DNA from: Kryptolebias marmoratus
Taxonomy: Eukaryota > Chordata > Actinopteri > Cyprinodontiformes > Rivulidae
Reading direction: 5' to 3'
Length of the DNA stretch: 64,000 nucleotides
Assembly (NCBI RefSeq): GCF_001649575.2
Contig: NC_051431.1
Location: 10,549,721-10,613,720, forward strand
The position numbers were made by a program, and so were the translations under genes. Shown piece by piece: positions 49,261-59,926 of the stretch (its first letter is position 1; each line of letters starts with the position of its first letter). The notes beneath the pieces are model-generated. The model worked only from the letters and a program-made list of their open reading frames with translations, was not told the DNA's origin and did no database searches.

Positions 49261-49931
49261 TGTCACTAAACTTGTATAACTTGAAGAGAGGCCATTGGAA
49301 AGGTCAAAGAGGAGGGTCAAATCTTTCTTAACTAAACCAAATGATGCTATAATATCATAAGCCATCCAAAGTCAACATCAAATTAGTCTTGCCCCACTGC
49401 TGGCCTCCACTAGCACAAATCTGAACAGTATTAATACACAGGATTGCTGCGAGATAACCCTTGATCGCTCAGTAACAAAACCAAACAAACCACTAACAGA
49501 CCCAGATTTAAAAGAAGACTGTGTTTCACATGTTTCTCAGCTGTAGATCATGTGCTTTCTGAAGACTAGCAAACATTGCAGTCTTTGTTGCCAAAATACA
49601 CTCCAGGCTCCCTTTCAGGATCTACACAATTAAAATCACAGTGTGTTCTGCAGCCCCGGGAAAAGTACTTGATGAGATTGATGTCAAGACAGCAACACTA
49701 TGGAATTAAAATAAAATATAGATATGTAGTCCATAATATAAACGCTTAATGGGCTGTACTGAGAAATATTTTAGTTTATTAGTAGCAAAAAACTAAAAAC
49801 ATCACCATATAAAACATTCAGTTTAAATGACTAAATTAAAGCTCTTCACACTGAGTATTTTCATAAACAATAATGATCAGATCTGGACTCTATAATCCGC
49901 CTCCAGTTAAACTCGTGATACAAGAAGTTAA

Positions 49932-50554
49932 AGTGACTGTACACATGTTCTCAAGTGGAATTGACAAAGGTTATGAACAAATAATATCTTACTTGTTGAA
50001 GGAATAACATTTAATTTAACCAGTTAAACCAGACGGATCAGCTAACAGCTAAGACCTAAATAAATTGCTGCCACCCTTTAATATTTCTGATCTCAAACTT
50101 TCATAGTGGTTCCTAAAAAAACACCAGTTCTTAAACTTTTACATCACTGTCAGTTTCACATTACATGGTTATATACACAACAACAGTTTGGTGGTTTTCT
50201 GCCTGGGCAATTAGCAGCAGAGCTAGCTGGAGCATTCTTGTGTAGCCTTCCAACAGAAATATAATAATATTTCGGCTGAAAGAAGTGTGTAACGCAAAAC
50301 TGACGGCCATGGAAAAAATCACTTTAGTGCTCATTAACCTCAATAAACTTTTAAGGCCTAAGACGGCATCCTGGTTCTGCTTGAAATAGCTGTTAGCTCT
50401 GTCAGTCTGGCCAGAATTAAACAGTTAAATTCAGTTTATTTGGTTTAATTCAACAAAAGTTGTTCAAAGACCATTTTAGAACAAGGTAAGATTTTAATTG
50501 TTCATTGCCTTTCCACAGAACCCCACTTTAAACGTTAACAGCTACTGTAGGTCT
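49932..50554. mobile_element. TTAA-type long-inverted-repeat MITE, copy G (TTAA on both sides)
   Basis: TTAA lies at 49928-49931 and at 50555-50558. The left arm contains TATGAACAAATAATATCTTAC and CAGACGGATCAGCTAACAGC. The right arm contains GCTGTTAGCTCTGTCAGTC and GGTAAGATTTTAATTGTTC. The centre keeps TCACTGTCAGTTTCACATTAC. It has no coding capacity. Confidence 0.8.
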
Positions 50555-51064
50555 TTAATGAAGCTACATCACTGGATTCTTCAATGAGTTTGTAAAGGTA
50601 TTTAAAGCAGAACAAATCGTTTAAGATTATTATTTCAGTTAAAATGGTAGCGCAGTCACTTACAAAGAAAGTGTTGTTGGGTTTCCAAAGTTTTTAAAGC
50701 ACTTAAATAAACTTTAAAGTATTTTAAAAAGGGAATGTTCCTGCTGTAAACTCAAACTCATCTAATAGCTGCTGGAATCCACATCAAACTTTTTACACTA
50801 TATAGCTTTTACTTGTTCATTATTTATTATTATTTAATTATTATTATTATTATTATTCAGGGACTTCACGTGAAATTTTTTTGAAGAACTCCTATGAGTC
50901 ATCGGTTACTTCCTGTTACTGACCAACGTTGAGCAACTGTTTTCTTGTTAGGCTCTTTACAGTAAAGAGTATTCAAACAAAGGAAAAATGCTGATACTCA
51001 ACAAGCGTTGTTGCTTCTAAAAAAAGCAGATGTTTTTATGAAGAAAAAAAAAAGCGTTCGTTAA

Positions 51065-51345
51065 CACGCTGTGAAAGAGAGAATCTGCAACACGCTGGTG
51101 AATCTTGGAGAAACTCGACAGCCTCTCCACAGACACATGGCTCGACACATGCGAGCCACCCACACCTCAAGGATAACGGGCACTCTGTTGAGGACCAAAA
51201 TGTTCACATTTAAACAAAGAAGACAGATGGTTTGAGAGGGAGGTGAACAGAGCCGTTTACGTCAAAAAAGAGAGAAACCAGCGTTAAACAGAGGAGGAGG
51301 CCGTCTCAGATTTAGGCTTTCGAAAAACTACAATAGAGCAATAGG
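51065..51345 (+). pseudogene. Penelope-like retroelement: GIY-YIG endonuclease relic
   Basis: The plus strand, read across three frames, gives a continuous order of family blocks: LGETRQPLHRHMARHMRA (around the YIG part of the GIY-YIG nuclease fold) at about 51103-51158, LKDNGHSVEDQNVHI at about 51164-51210, DRWFEREVNRAVYVKKER at about 51222-51276, and LNRGGGRLRFRLSKNYN at about 51282-51332. These blocks characterise the C-terminal endonuclease of fish Penelope-like elements. Frameshifts between blocks and missing reverse transcriptase show that this is a dead 5'-truncated copy. Confidence 0.8.
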
Positions 51346-51479
51346 CCTGAGACCGAGTCATTTTCATTCTAATTCACACCTTCATACATGTAACCGGGCA
51401 AACAAGGATCCTCCATTGTGAGAGGACTGAGTTTAATTTGCATGTGAATCCAGCTTACATAATGGAACATCTAATGAAG

Positions 51480-51620
51480 TTGAAAAGCTTGGAACTGCAC
51501 ACTCGCCAGTCTTTTGAACTGAGAGAGCTCTCTGGACAGGAAGCGAAACGACTTCAACTGCAGAACAGGAGTCCAGTTGTTTTGTTTTTATTATTGTTTC
51601 TTGGATGATCTGCAGCAATC
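51480..51620 (+). mobile_element. Probable 3' part of the Penelope-like element
   Basis: GAGAGAGCTCTCTGGACAGG, AAGCGAAACGACTTCAACTG and GAGTCCAGTTGTTTTG follow the endonuclease relic. The CGAAACG-CTTCAAC…GTCCAGTTG arrangement is familiar from the 3' ends of fish Penelope-like elements, whose terminal repeats are reported to carry hammerhead ribozymes. Here the CTGATGA core is not intact (CTGGACAG), so I do not claim a working ribozyme. Confidence 0.55.
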
Positions 51621-52569
51621 ATGAAGCTGGGAAGTTTCGCCGACGCTCCACCCTCGGCTCACTTAAGGTCCTTTTATCCCAGAGACGGGAGAACTCAGAT
51701 AATTTACCCTTTAAAGATGATGCTACAAAACAACTAGTATTTTAACTATTTATTCTAATAAGGCAGAGACAGTACAAGATCAGCGCTGGGACTCTACAAC
51801 ATCTTACGGATGAAGCAGCGAGAAGCCCGGAACAAAGGAATCGTTGACACCATAGATCCTAGGCTCCGCCCATCACAGAGGGCCGGAGCGCCGCCAAATC
51901 ATATCAGGAATCGTAATAGGTGCAGCTAAAAAAATTGCTTTAACTGGTTCTAACAAGTAATTCTGTTTGTTTTATGCAACCTTGATGCGTAAGCATGCAG
52001 CAGTTATCAGTAAACTGCTTACAATATGGCAGGCCTTGAAACCGCCGATAAAGGCGGTTGAGCAACAGGTTTTCCTGTTTCTCTTTTGTACTTAGCTTTT
52101 AGTGTAGGACTTAACTGAAAGAAGTCTTAAAAAGTCACTAGTCTTTCGCATTATTAGGGATTACTTGTAATTAAATTGACATTCAAGATTAAATCTCAGT
52201 CAAGTTTTTTTTTTTTTTTTTCAGCCTCTCCATCTTGGGGAGTCCCTTTAGGGTTCTGTTATTGAGAATTGATCCCAATCACACCAGAGAATCTACAACA
52301 GAACAACTGATAAATATCAGTTCTTCTTTGAATTTTGGTGTGAATGAGTCAGTATTCACACTATTGGTTTCCTGTTAATAGTTTCTTCCTAGTTTTCTGG
52401 ACTGTAACTGCTTCAGCATATTTCAGCTTTTTTAACAGTTCATGTATCATTCAATTCATGTATTCATATCATTTTTAAATATTTAATTTTATGTACAATT
52501 TTCTTTTCATTGAAATGGAGAACTTAATCCTTGAAAAACATTGTGCTCTTTGAAAGCTTCTTTTGCCTA
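51621..52569. other. Non-coding stretch, CpG-containing at 51640-51900
   Basis: GGCTCCGCCCATCACAGAGG and CCGGAGCGCCGCCAAATC near 51870 are unusually CpG-rich for this window. It may be the remainder of a transposon or a small regulatory island. No exon can be supported. Confidence 0.4.
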
Positions 52570-52800
52570 CTTGCTTCGTGTTTTATTTAGCTACTGTTTT
52601 TCAGGTTTTAGCTTTTAGTGTGTTTTCTGCGTTTTAGCTTATACGTACTGCTTTGCTAAATCTAGGGTTTAGCTTTTGTTTTGCTCATTTTAGCTTTCGC
52701 TCTGATCATTGTTACTTTAACAATTCAGTTTCGACTTCAACAAATTTCAACAGACATTAAGCACCCAGTCATCTCACTGCATTTTCCTAAAAAAAAATCT
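52570..52800 (+). repeat. TTTTAGCTTTT-rich repeat stretch
   Basis: TTTTAGCTTTTAGTG, TTTTAGCTTATACG, GTTTAGCTTTTG and TTTTAGCTTTCGC follow each other at irregular spacing, and the stretch ends with CAGTTTCGACTTCAACAAAT. I know similar TTTAGC-rich parts from dispersed fish repeats, but cannot name the family. Confidence 0.5.
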
Positions 52801-53631
52801 TTTGTTTAGTAACTTTTTGCTTCAGATTTCCTCATGTACTTTTGTAATTCATTTCTTAAATGAAAATTGCACTGTTTCCTGCTCTCTTTTTACTTTCTTT
52901 TCTTGGTTAGCTAAAGAAACATCTGGTTTATGGGGTTCATCTGTCATTAGTTCCTTCAGTAGCTCAGTCAGCCATGTTTATTTAGTTTACCACCAAACAA
53001 GTGTTGTTATTTCCTCACTTCCTGTTTTGTCTTAATGAAGGATTTTCAGTTGATTTTAAGAGCCGCGCCTGTTTAATGCTTCTACAGCTGTTTTAGTTTT
53101 GCTCTTTTCAGCTGGCCATTAAATGCTTCATTTGTTCTTCCCCTGCAACAACATAGCGGTCCGTCCAGCATCTTATTCCAGATCTCATAACAGTAAGCAG
53201 AAAAGGATGGTTTTACAATGACTCAACAAAAGTTCAGACTTCAGATACATATAAACAAATGTGGAAGCATCCACAAGAACTAGACATAAATGAGGCCACA
53301 CAAGCCTGAAGACTGAAGTAACATTTTCCAAACAAGAGTGTCAAAACTGCTCAGCAGCAATGTGAGATGTGAGATTATAAATGTGGTTCGTTAAGGTTTT
53401 TAATCATTTGGAAATAGTCTTTCACCCATCCAGCTAGGACACTGTTAAATGTGATTGGGTGAGGGGAAAAACATTACCTGGAACAGCTGAACTGTTCGTA
53501 ACTTGAGTGATATGGAAACTTAAAACAATCGTTTACACTTACGTAATGGTTTACACCATACTCAACACAAATGTGAGTTCATCATTTTATCTTAGGCTGC
53601 CTTCAGGCCCCAACCTTCCTGTGATCCTATC

Positions 53632-53675
53632 TGCCTGGTTAAATAAAGGATAATAAAAATAAAATAATAATAATT
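53632..53675 (+). mobile_element. Non-LTR retrotransposon 3' tail
   Basis: CTGCCTGGTTAAATAAAGGA followed by an A/T-rich AATAAAAATAAAA tail is the same terminal type as the nested insertion at 44498-44568, here on the plus strand. Confidence 0.6.
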
Positions 53676-53766
53676 AACCCAGCTACTTCTGAAGATAAAT
53701 TAGTTGCTAGTCAGAGGTAGTTTTGACTTGTAACCATGCTTACCGCAGAACAAAACTCTGCCATTT

Positions 53767-53790
53767 GTGTGTGTGTGTGTGTGTGTGTGT
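53767..53790. repeat. (GT)12 dinucleotide microsatellite
   Basis: Twelve GT units, seen directly. Confidence 0.95.
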
Positions 53791-54406
53791 TCTGATTGGA
53801 GTGGAGAGCAAATATGAGTCCTAAATGCAGAGGGGGATTTTTCATACAGTATTACTACACAAAGCAAATGATGGTGTATAGTAAATACTCCAACCTACTG
53901 TATGTACCTCACATATTATCACTTGGACTTGATCAAACAACCGTCTCACAATTTGTTTGCCTACGGAAAAGCATACATTTACCTTACAAGTTGATTTTTA
54001 GGCCATATGGGATTTAAAAGACGTTTTAAAATTCAAAAACTTGTGTAAATTACATTTTTTTAGGTTTGATTTTTATTGTCGTTGTTGTTTTGCATAAAAC
54101 ACAAATTCCCACTTATAGAAATGACAAATCCATAACAAGCAGGATTAAACTTTCCTCTGTCATCTTGAATTCTTGCAAAATACACTCCCTATAGCATAGC
54201 AGTTTAGACTCAAGGCTTTGCAAACCATCGTGAAGTCTAAGGAACAGAAAGTAGAGTAAGTGTAGTGTAGCTTAAAAAATCAGCACATACTGAAGCTGTT
54301 TTATATGTATGTTTAATTAAAGAAAAAAAAGAGGAAGCAGCTTTTGTGTCAGAGTGAGATGCTTGAAAAAGGATTGGAGTTTCAATCTTTAGGGCACTGC
54401 TGACTT

Positions 54407-54475
54407 ATAATCAGAATCAGGTTTGTTTGGCCAAATATGTGTTTCACATACAAGGAATTTGACTCTGGTTTCACC
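54407..54475 (-). mobile_element. Non-LTR or SINE 3' tail (AATCAGAATCAG type)
   Basis: TAATCAGAATCAGGTTTGTT, GGCCAAATATGTG and ACATACAAGGAATTTGAC on the plus strand form the complement of a tail that I know as very common in fish genomes (…AATAAAGCTGATTCTGATT). Only the end is present. Confidence 0.6.
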
Positions 54476-55580
54476 TGCTCTTGTACTTCTAAGCACATAT
54501 TGCACATGAACATATTGCATGAATAAAAAAAAACTGATTACTGAACTTATGTATGGAGAAAACTAAACCTATGTGAACACGAGTAAGCTAGACATGAGAA
54601 TACACAGTACACAGAAGACATAAGTAAACACAGACTGCTTTGAATAGAGAGTTAAGGTTGGAGTCTGCACATGATATATTATTATCTGTGTGTGGTTAAA
54701 TGGTGCACAATGCGTATTGAGCATATTTGTTCAACATAGAGACGGTCTGTGGGCACAAATAGTTTGTGTTTACAGCGATCTGTGTCACCTTTACTTTGTG
54801 TAGACACTCTATGTGTGAGTAAGCCTGCACTTAGAAGTGTAAACAGGAAAATATTAATTTAACCACAGGAAGTGAAAAAGCAGATGATTCAGTATGATCA
54901 TATATATCCTATCAACCATCTCATTTAAGTAAGAGTTGGTTGTGAAACAGAAATGATAAAGTGTGAAGACCGTACAAACTACACTTCAGATAAATAAGTA
55001 AGCCAACAAACTAAATAAGTACTGAGCTGATGCTGCACAAAAAAAAAAAAGGTCTGTGAAGCTGTGTATAAAAACCACAAGCTGAAGATTGGGAAATACA
55101 TCACTGGTTATTTCAGAACAGGAACCAAAAAAGCAAAAAAAAAAAAAAAAAATCCTGTATGATCCTTTGCAGTTAGAGAAGTATCGTCAGAAGCCAAAAT
55201 AATCTCTAGAGGACGCTGCATCTTTGTAAGATTACTCCTATACTCCTTTCAGGTAAGGATTTTTTTTTTTTTCATCAAATTTGAACAGAAGTCAGAGTAA
55301 AGTTGAAATGCATACCTTAAGAAAGAGATTTTATAAATGAGATTATACCCTTGCAGTCTGTATGCAGCTAAAGGTAATCATGTGTGCTTTGTGATGATGT
55401 AAAAAGATTTACATTAAAGTGTTTTTGATAGCTTATATGTAGCAACAAAATAAAGAGCATTTAAACAAGACAGTAATGGAGTTAAATAAAGAAGAAATTT
55501 AAATAAACCATGACATTAAGTTTGTATGGGTGTAATCTGTAGACTGTAAATACAAATTACAGTGGACGCTAGAGTGTGAT

Positions 55581-55737
55581 ATAACCATAAAAGGAAGGGC
55601 TCTAATGGTCGGATGTTCGTAGCTGAGGCTGTATTACCTTCAGTTCTCTGTTTACTGTTTCCAGTGTACAAATAGTGGCGCCACTGGCTCATGGTCGCAC
55701 TCTTTCTTACAGCACCAGAAACTACTAAAAACGCACC
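55581..55737 (+). promoter_or_regulatory. sucnr1: Candidate promoter and 5' UTR of sucnr1
   Basis: CATAAAAGG at 55586-55594 is a TATA-like element upstream of the start codon, which would put the cap site near 55615. The UTR would then carry an ATG at 55691 that opens a 23-codon ORF overlapping the sucnr1 start. Alternatively, CTCTTTCTTACAG ending at 55712 is a good acceptor, giving a 28-nt exon 55713-55740 and excluding that ATG. The sequence alone cannot decide between the two. Confidence 0.35.
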
Positions 55738-56940
55738 ATGGTAAGTCTTGTTTTCAGAATAATCAATAATCTATGTTTTATTTAAAGTGGAAATCTGTGA
55801 TTTTGACATTTGTACATAATTTGCTGATAGAAAAGCTTTTTGTTACAGTTGAAAATAATTTGTTTTAACCATGACTCACCTGTCTTTCTTTTTCTCTCTC
55901 TCTTTGTCTCCTTACTTATGATTCCATCCTCTTCTTTTTCTTCTTCTTCTTGTATTTTCTCATGTCTTCACACTTCTTTGGGGCAGCCGCTCAACTGCAC
56001 GGGGATAGACAAAGTGCTGGAGAGATACTACCTGTCTCCATTTTACGCCGTGGAGTTCTGTCTTGGTTTGCCTGGCAACCTGCTGGTCATACTCGGTTAC
56101 ATGTTTTGCCTGAGGGAGTGGCAGAGCTGTAATGTTTACATTTTTAACCTGGCATTCTCCGACCTTGTTTTTCTCTGCACTCTGCCACAACTCTCCTACC
56201 TCTATGCAAATGACAGCAAAGTAACCAATCCTTACATTTGCGTCATCAACCGCTACATTCTGCACGTCAACCTTTACTCCTCCATCCTCTTCATGGTCTT
56301 GCTCAGCATGGACCGTTTCCTGCTCATTAAACATCCAATGAGGAACCACTGCCTGCTCAGGCCCCGCATAGCCATAGTTATGACCGTGCTGAGTTGGCTT
56401 GCCGTCAACGTGGAAGTTGCTCCAATGGTGGGACTGATGATCAAAGACTTAAAGAACCAGAACCAGAGCCGGAGCCATTGCAAGGATTTTGGTAGCCTAA
56501 AAGGGAGCATCAATCCACTCGGTTACACCTTGGGATTAACCCTGACTGGATACATTGTCCCTCTGCTTGTGCTGTGCATGTTTTCCCAACAAATTGCACA
56601 TCTTCTTCATGAGAAGGAAAGAGCTGTTCAGTGCCAGAAATCCTACAAAAGGCCTCTCAGAGTCGTCACATCAGCCACAGTCATGTTTCTGGTTCTCTAC
56701 ACTCCCTACCATGTGCTGAGAAATGTCAGAGTTGCCTCTTGGCAGCCGTGGTCAGGACTACAGCCGTGTACAAAGATGAACATAAAGGCCGCATATATCT
56801 TGACCCGTCCGTGGGCCTTTTTACACAGCGTTATTAACCCGGTCTTTTATTTCCTCATGGGCGACAAGTTCAGAACGCTTCTGATGTCCAAACTCAGAAA
56901 GATGGTCAGAAGCAAAGAGCTGAGCAGAGAATCAGCCTGA
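55738..56940 (+). CDS. sucnr1: Succinate receptor 1 (GPR91), spliced: 55738-55740 joined to 55987-56940
   Basis: This is a class A G-protein-coupled receptor of the plasma membrane that senses extracellular succinate, a signal of metabolic stress. The predicted protein has 318 residues, close to the mammalian length, with seven hydrophobic segments. Visible hallmarks are N4-C-T as an N-glycosylation site, Asp60 in helix 2, Cys86 paired with Cys166 in loop 2, DRF at 110-112 (DRY in mammals) and NPVFY at 285-289. The residues that bind succinate in the mammalian receptor (Arg99, His103, Arg252, Arg281 in human) correspond to Arg90, His94, Arg246 and Arg275, all kept. The ATG at 55738 is directly followed by GTAAGT. 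A long pyrimidine tract ends in GGGGCAG at 55986, giving M|PLNCTG. The intron has 246 bases, with an in-frame stop. An ATG at 55840 would give a 366-residue frame with an intron-encoded start, which I reject. The gene stands head to head with mbnl1. Confidence 0.93.
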
Positions 56941-56953
56941 CTCCTGCAATAAA
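56941..56953 (+). terminator. sucnr1: First polyadenylation signal after sucnr1
   Basis: AATAAA at 56948-56953 begins only seven bases after the TGA stop. Used alone, it would give an unusually short 3' UTR. Later AATAAA hexamers at about 58231 and 58793 would give UTRs that include the TTAA-type element at 56953-57600. Which one is used cannot be read from the sequence. Confidence 0.4.
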
Positions 56954-57600
56954 GTGATTTTGTGAAGAGCTTGTGAACATTTACTGTCTTAACTATTGTA
57001 TATAGCTCTTTGAACAAGCTCATTTTTAGAGTATAATTTTGGCCATATTGATCAGTTAATGGCTAGTCCAAATGGGACCAAGACCAAAGTGGATTACTGG
57101 CATCTGAAAATAGCCATAATTAAAACTATATCTCTATTGATTTGTGCGAATGAGGTTTCATAAATCTTTACACTACTGTTAATCTTTCATTACATGATTA
57201 TTACAATGGAGCAGTGGCGGATTAATGGAAGGATGACGAATGAATAGGTGGACGGATGATTATTTACATAAAACTCTGTGGCTCTTTGGAAATGTAAATT
57301 AGCAGCAGTAGCTGGCTGTAGCACTTTCAGTGCAGCTTGGGGCACTTCAGGCAGAAATAATCGTGATGTGCAAAACTGACAGCAATGGAAAGATTTATAA
57401 AAGAACGTTACAAAAAAAACAAAAGTACTTTGTTATTGTAGTTGCTTTAGGAAAGCAGCAGTCCACCTTAATTTTTAAATTTTGGTTGAATTTGGACTAG
57501 CCGTTAGCTCCTCAAACAGCTTCAGATTCAAAGAGATATACAACAGGTAAGATGTTCACTGCTCATAGCTTTTCCACAAAACCCCACAAAAATTGATACG
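56953..57600. mobile_element. TTAA-type long-inverted-repeat MITE, copy H, directly behind sucnr1
   Basis: The left arm (TATATAGCTCTTTGAACAAG, GGGACCAAGACCAAAGTGG) and the right arm (AAGAGATATACAACAGGTAAG, CATAGCTTTTCCACAAAACC) are present, with the centre (CAGTAGCTGGCTGTAGCACT) between. The left end cannot be fixed and lies within some 15 bases of the sucnr1 stop codon. No TTAA is preserved. If transcribed in the 3' UTR, the inverted arms could fold on each other. Confidence 0.75.
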
Positions 57601-59695
57601 AACCAGCATGTTAATATATCACCATGTGTACAGCTTTCTATGCAGTTTTTTACCTATGTGTCTTAACTTTTATACTTTTAAAATATACTGTATAATGTAT
57701 TTTTATTGATGCACATTTAACTATATATGTATAAAAGTAAAAGCCATCGAATATGTACTGTGTTTGAACCTGTTGTTTGTCCTATCAGCTGGTAAAAAAG
57801 GAGTTATCATTTTTATCAGCAAATGAATGAAGTGTGTTTATGAATCTCGTGGTTCCTTAAACAATTGTAAATTTTTAAATAATACTAAACTGTATCACTT
57901 TTAAAGTAACATCATAAACTAACATGCAGATTGTTCCTTTTTTATTAAATGTGGAAAGATTTGCGAAAAAAACTGCAATGTGATTTAGTCCTGTTATTTT
58001 AGATGACATTTTGTTATCTGTGAGTCAGAAACCACCATTAGCAACCCATTATCATTGACTTGACTAGATTTAGGGTAAAAATTTGGTTTTGCTACTCAAC
58101 AATAGCATTGCAACATATCTAATCTAGCAGCTGTGATAAATCAGTCAAAGAATTATGTCATTTTATTTAACAAATGTTAGACATCTGATTGTTTAACAGT
58201 TTCTCTCTTCATATTGTCACTACTTTAACTGCAATAAAATTTTATACTGTGCCTTAAGGATACAGACTTTCCATATATTTGCATTTTGAATTTGAGAAAC
58301 TGGAAAAAAAGGGGTCAAAACACAAGAAAACTGCAGTTTGTGAGCAGGACCTCAATCACCCTGAACGCTTTCTTTGTTATTCTGTTTATGAGTGACAGCT
58401 CGACAAGCGTTACCTTTTATTCTTGTTTTCTGGGCCATTTGCGCCTCGGTTTTGGTGTTTACTCTCCCTTTTCATCAAAACATATTTACTTTACTTCACT
58501 TCCAGTCAGGTCTGGTTTATTTGTCATTTCAGCTATAGACACAGTACACGGTGAAATGAAATGATGTGCAGCGCAACAAAACATCATGCTGTTTGCTATA
58601 GAAGTCCTGAGAATAAAACCAAAAAGTGAAGTTTTCTGCCAAATGTTCAGGAAACGTTTAAACAGTGTCATGAAATTTAGTCAAATGATAATGATGAATA
58701 GTTACTTAGCAATATTTTTTTGTAATCTGATTACCTCACCCCTATTATTCTGGTATTTCTGGTATTCACAATATTGTATTTAATCACTGGAGAAATAAAA
58801 GTGAATTTGTTCACCATCTATGTGTACTTGCTTGTTGAAGTGAAATATTGATTATGTTTTAAAGTGAGTCAGCATATTTCCTTGTTTTGTTTTTTAAAAA
58901 AAGCTCCTCCGTGTTTTTAGAAGAGTTTTGTGTGATTTCAACTGAAGTGTCAGGACTTCAGCCAAGACCTAAACATGGATGAATGGCTCAGAACAGAGGA
59001 TTATAGGGATTTAACTGATTGGTAGGCATGTTTTTGCAAACTGTGTCTCATACCAGGGAATGTTATACAACTTTAGCTGCATAACTCCTTTGTTTTGGCA
59101 GCTTTTGACTTTTACTTATTAGCACTTTTTCCCCTTCCCTAAAGTTCAGCAATAAAAAGAAATACTTTTAGATTTTATGCTCTATACAAAAACATGTTTT
59201 TGTTGCAGCAAAGAGAAAGAGCCCTTATTGATTTTTGATGACAGCTAAAGCTCTGAGTTCTTGTTACAGAGCTTTGTAAAGCAAACAAGATTTCATGCTT
59301 GCTTTTCATCATGTCAAGACAAATCTAGGTTCATCAAAGCATTGAGTTAGGCTTCTCACATGGATTAAGCAAAAAGAAGCAGCCAAGATGAAATTTTAGA
59401 TCATGTTATTTGTGTGAAAAGTTTCATAATAAAAAGCATATAGGCCAAAAAGGGAAAAAAAAAACAAAAAACCCACAGTACTACGATACATTTTAGGTGA
59501 TATTCTAATAAGATTAGTCCAAATTAACTACTAATCCATCCTTCTTCAAATGTACTTAGATAATCTTCTGTTTAGCTTACCATTTCAACTCCTGCTCCTC
59601 GTTTCCAATCAGCTTACCTACATTCACTTAACCGTAACATCACCTACATGCTCTTATTTTATTGCCAGATCTTTGATATTGTTTTTGCTCTAGTC
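57601..59695. other. Intergenic region 3' of sucnr1, no gene seen
   Basis: It probably contains the rest of the sucnr1 3' UTR. A retroposon tail lies at 58511-58580. Open frames of 60-92 codons around 58286-58783 are read through that tail and AT-rich DNA. Confidence 0.5.
58511..58580 (-). mobile_element. Non-LTR or SINE 3' tail (GTGAAATGAAA type)
   Basis: On the plus strand TCTGGTTTATTTGTCATTTC, then GACACAGTACACGGTGAAAT, then GATGTGCAGCGCAACA is the complement of a common fish retroposon end (…TTTCATTTCACTGTGTACTGTGTC…AATAAA). Family name unknown to me. Confidence 0.55.
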
Positions 59696-59918
59696 CAGGG
59701 GTGTCAAACTCCATTCCTCGGGGGCCGCTCTCCTGCATGTTCTAGATGTGTTCTTGCTTTAAAACACCTGCTTCAAATGGATGACTTGTTGCCATGCTCC
59801 TGGAGAACTTGATGATTTGATGAGGAGGTGATTAAACCATTTGAATCAGGTGTTTTGGAGCAGAAAAACTTAAACCTCTAGGACAGCAGCCCTCGAGACC
59901 TGGAGTTTGACACCTCTG
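59696..59918. mobile_element. hAT-type MITE, 223 bp, with perfect 8-bp target duplication
   Basis: The ends are CAGGGGTGTCAAACTCCA at the left and TGGAGTTTGACACCTCTG at the right, inverted with one mismatch. CTCTAGTC occurs directly before (59688-59695) and after (59919-59926). Eight-base target duplications are a hallmark of hAT transposons. The sequence is almost palindromic (CAAATGGATGA… and …CATTTGAATCAGGTGTTTT) and has no ORF. The intact duplication indicates a relatively recent insertion. Confidence 0.95.
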
Positions 59919-59926
59919 CTCTAGTC

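Larger units (their letters stand above)
52801..55580. other. Non-coding stretch upstream of sucnr1 with retroposon tails
   Basis: No exon of another gene was found. It contains two non-LTR tails (53632-53675 and 54407-54475) and a GT run. It is the intergenic space between the mbnl1 and sucnr1 promoters. Confidence 0.5.

Noticed and set aside
51600..51625. Functional hammerhead ribozyme in the Penelope-like tail
   Set aside because: The GAAA part is present, but the CTGATGA core is changed and a stem I partner could not be found by eye.
55840..55986. N-terminal extension of the receptor frame (366 residues)
   Set aside because: The 49 additional residues are encoded by a pyrimidine-rich intron end. 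Family length, the splice consensus at 55741 and 55986 and the N-glycosylation site near the start all favour the 318-residue protein.
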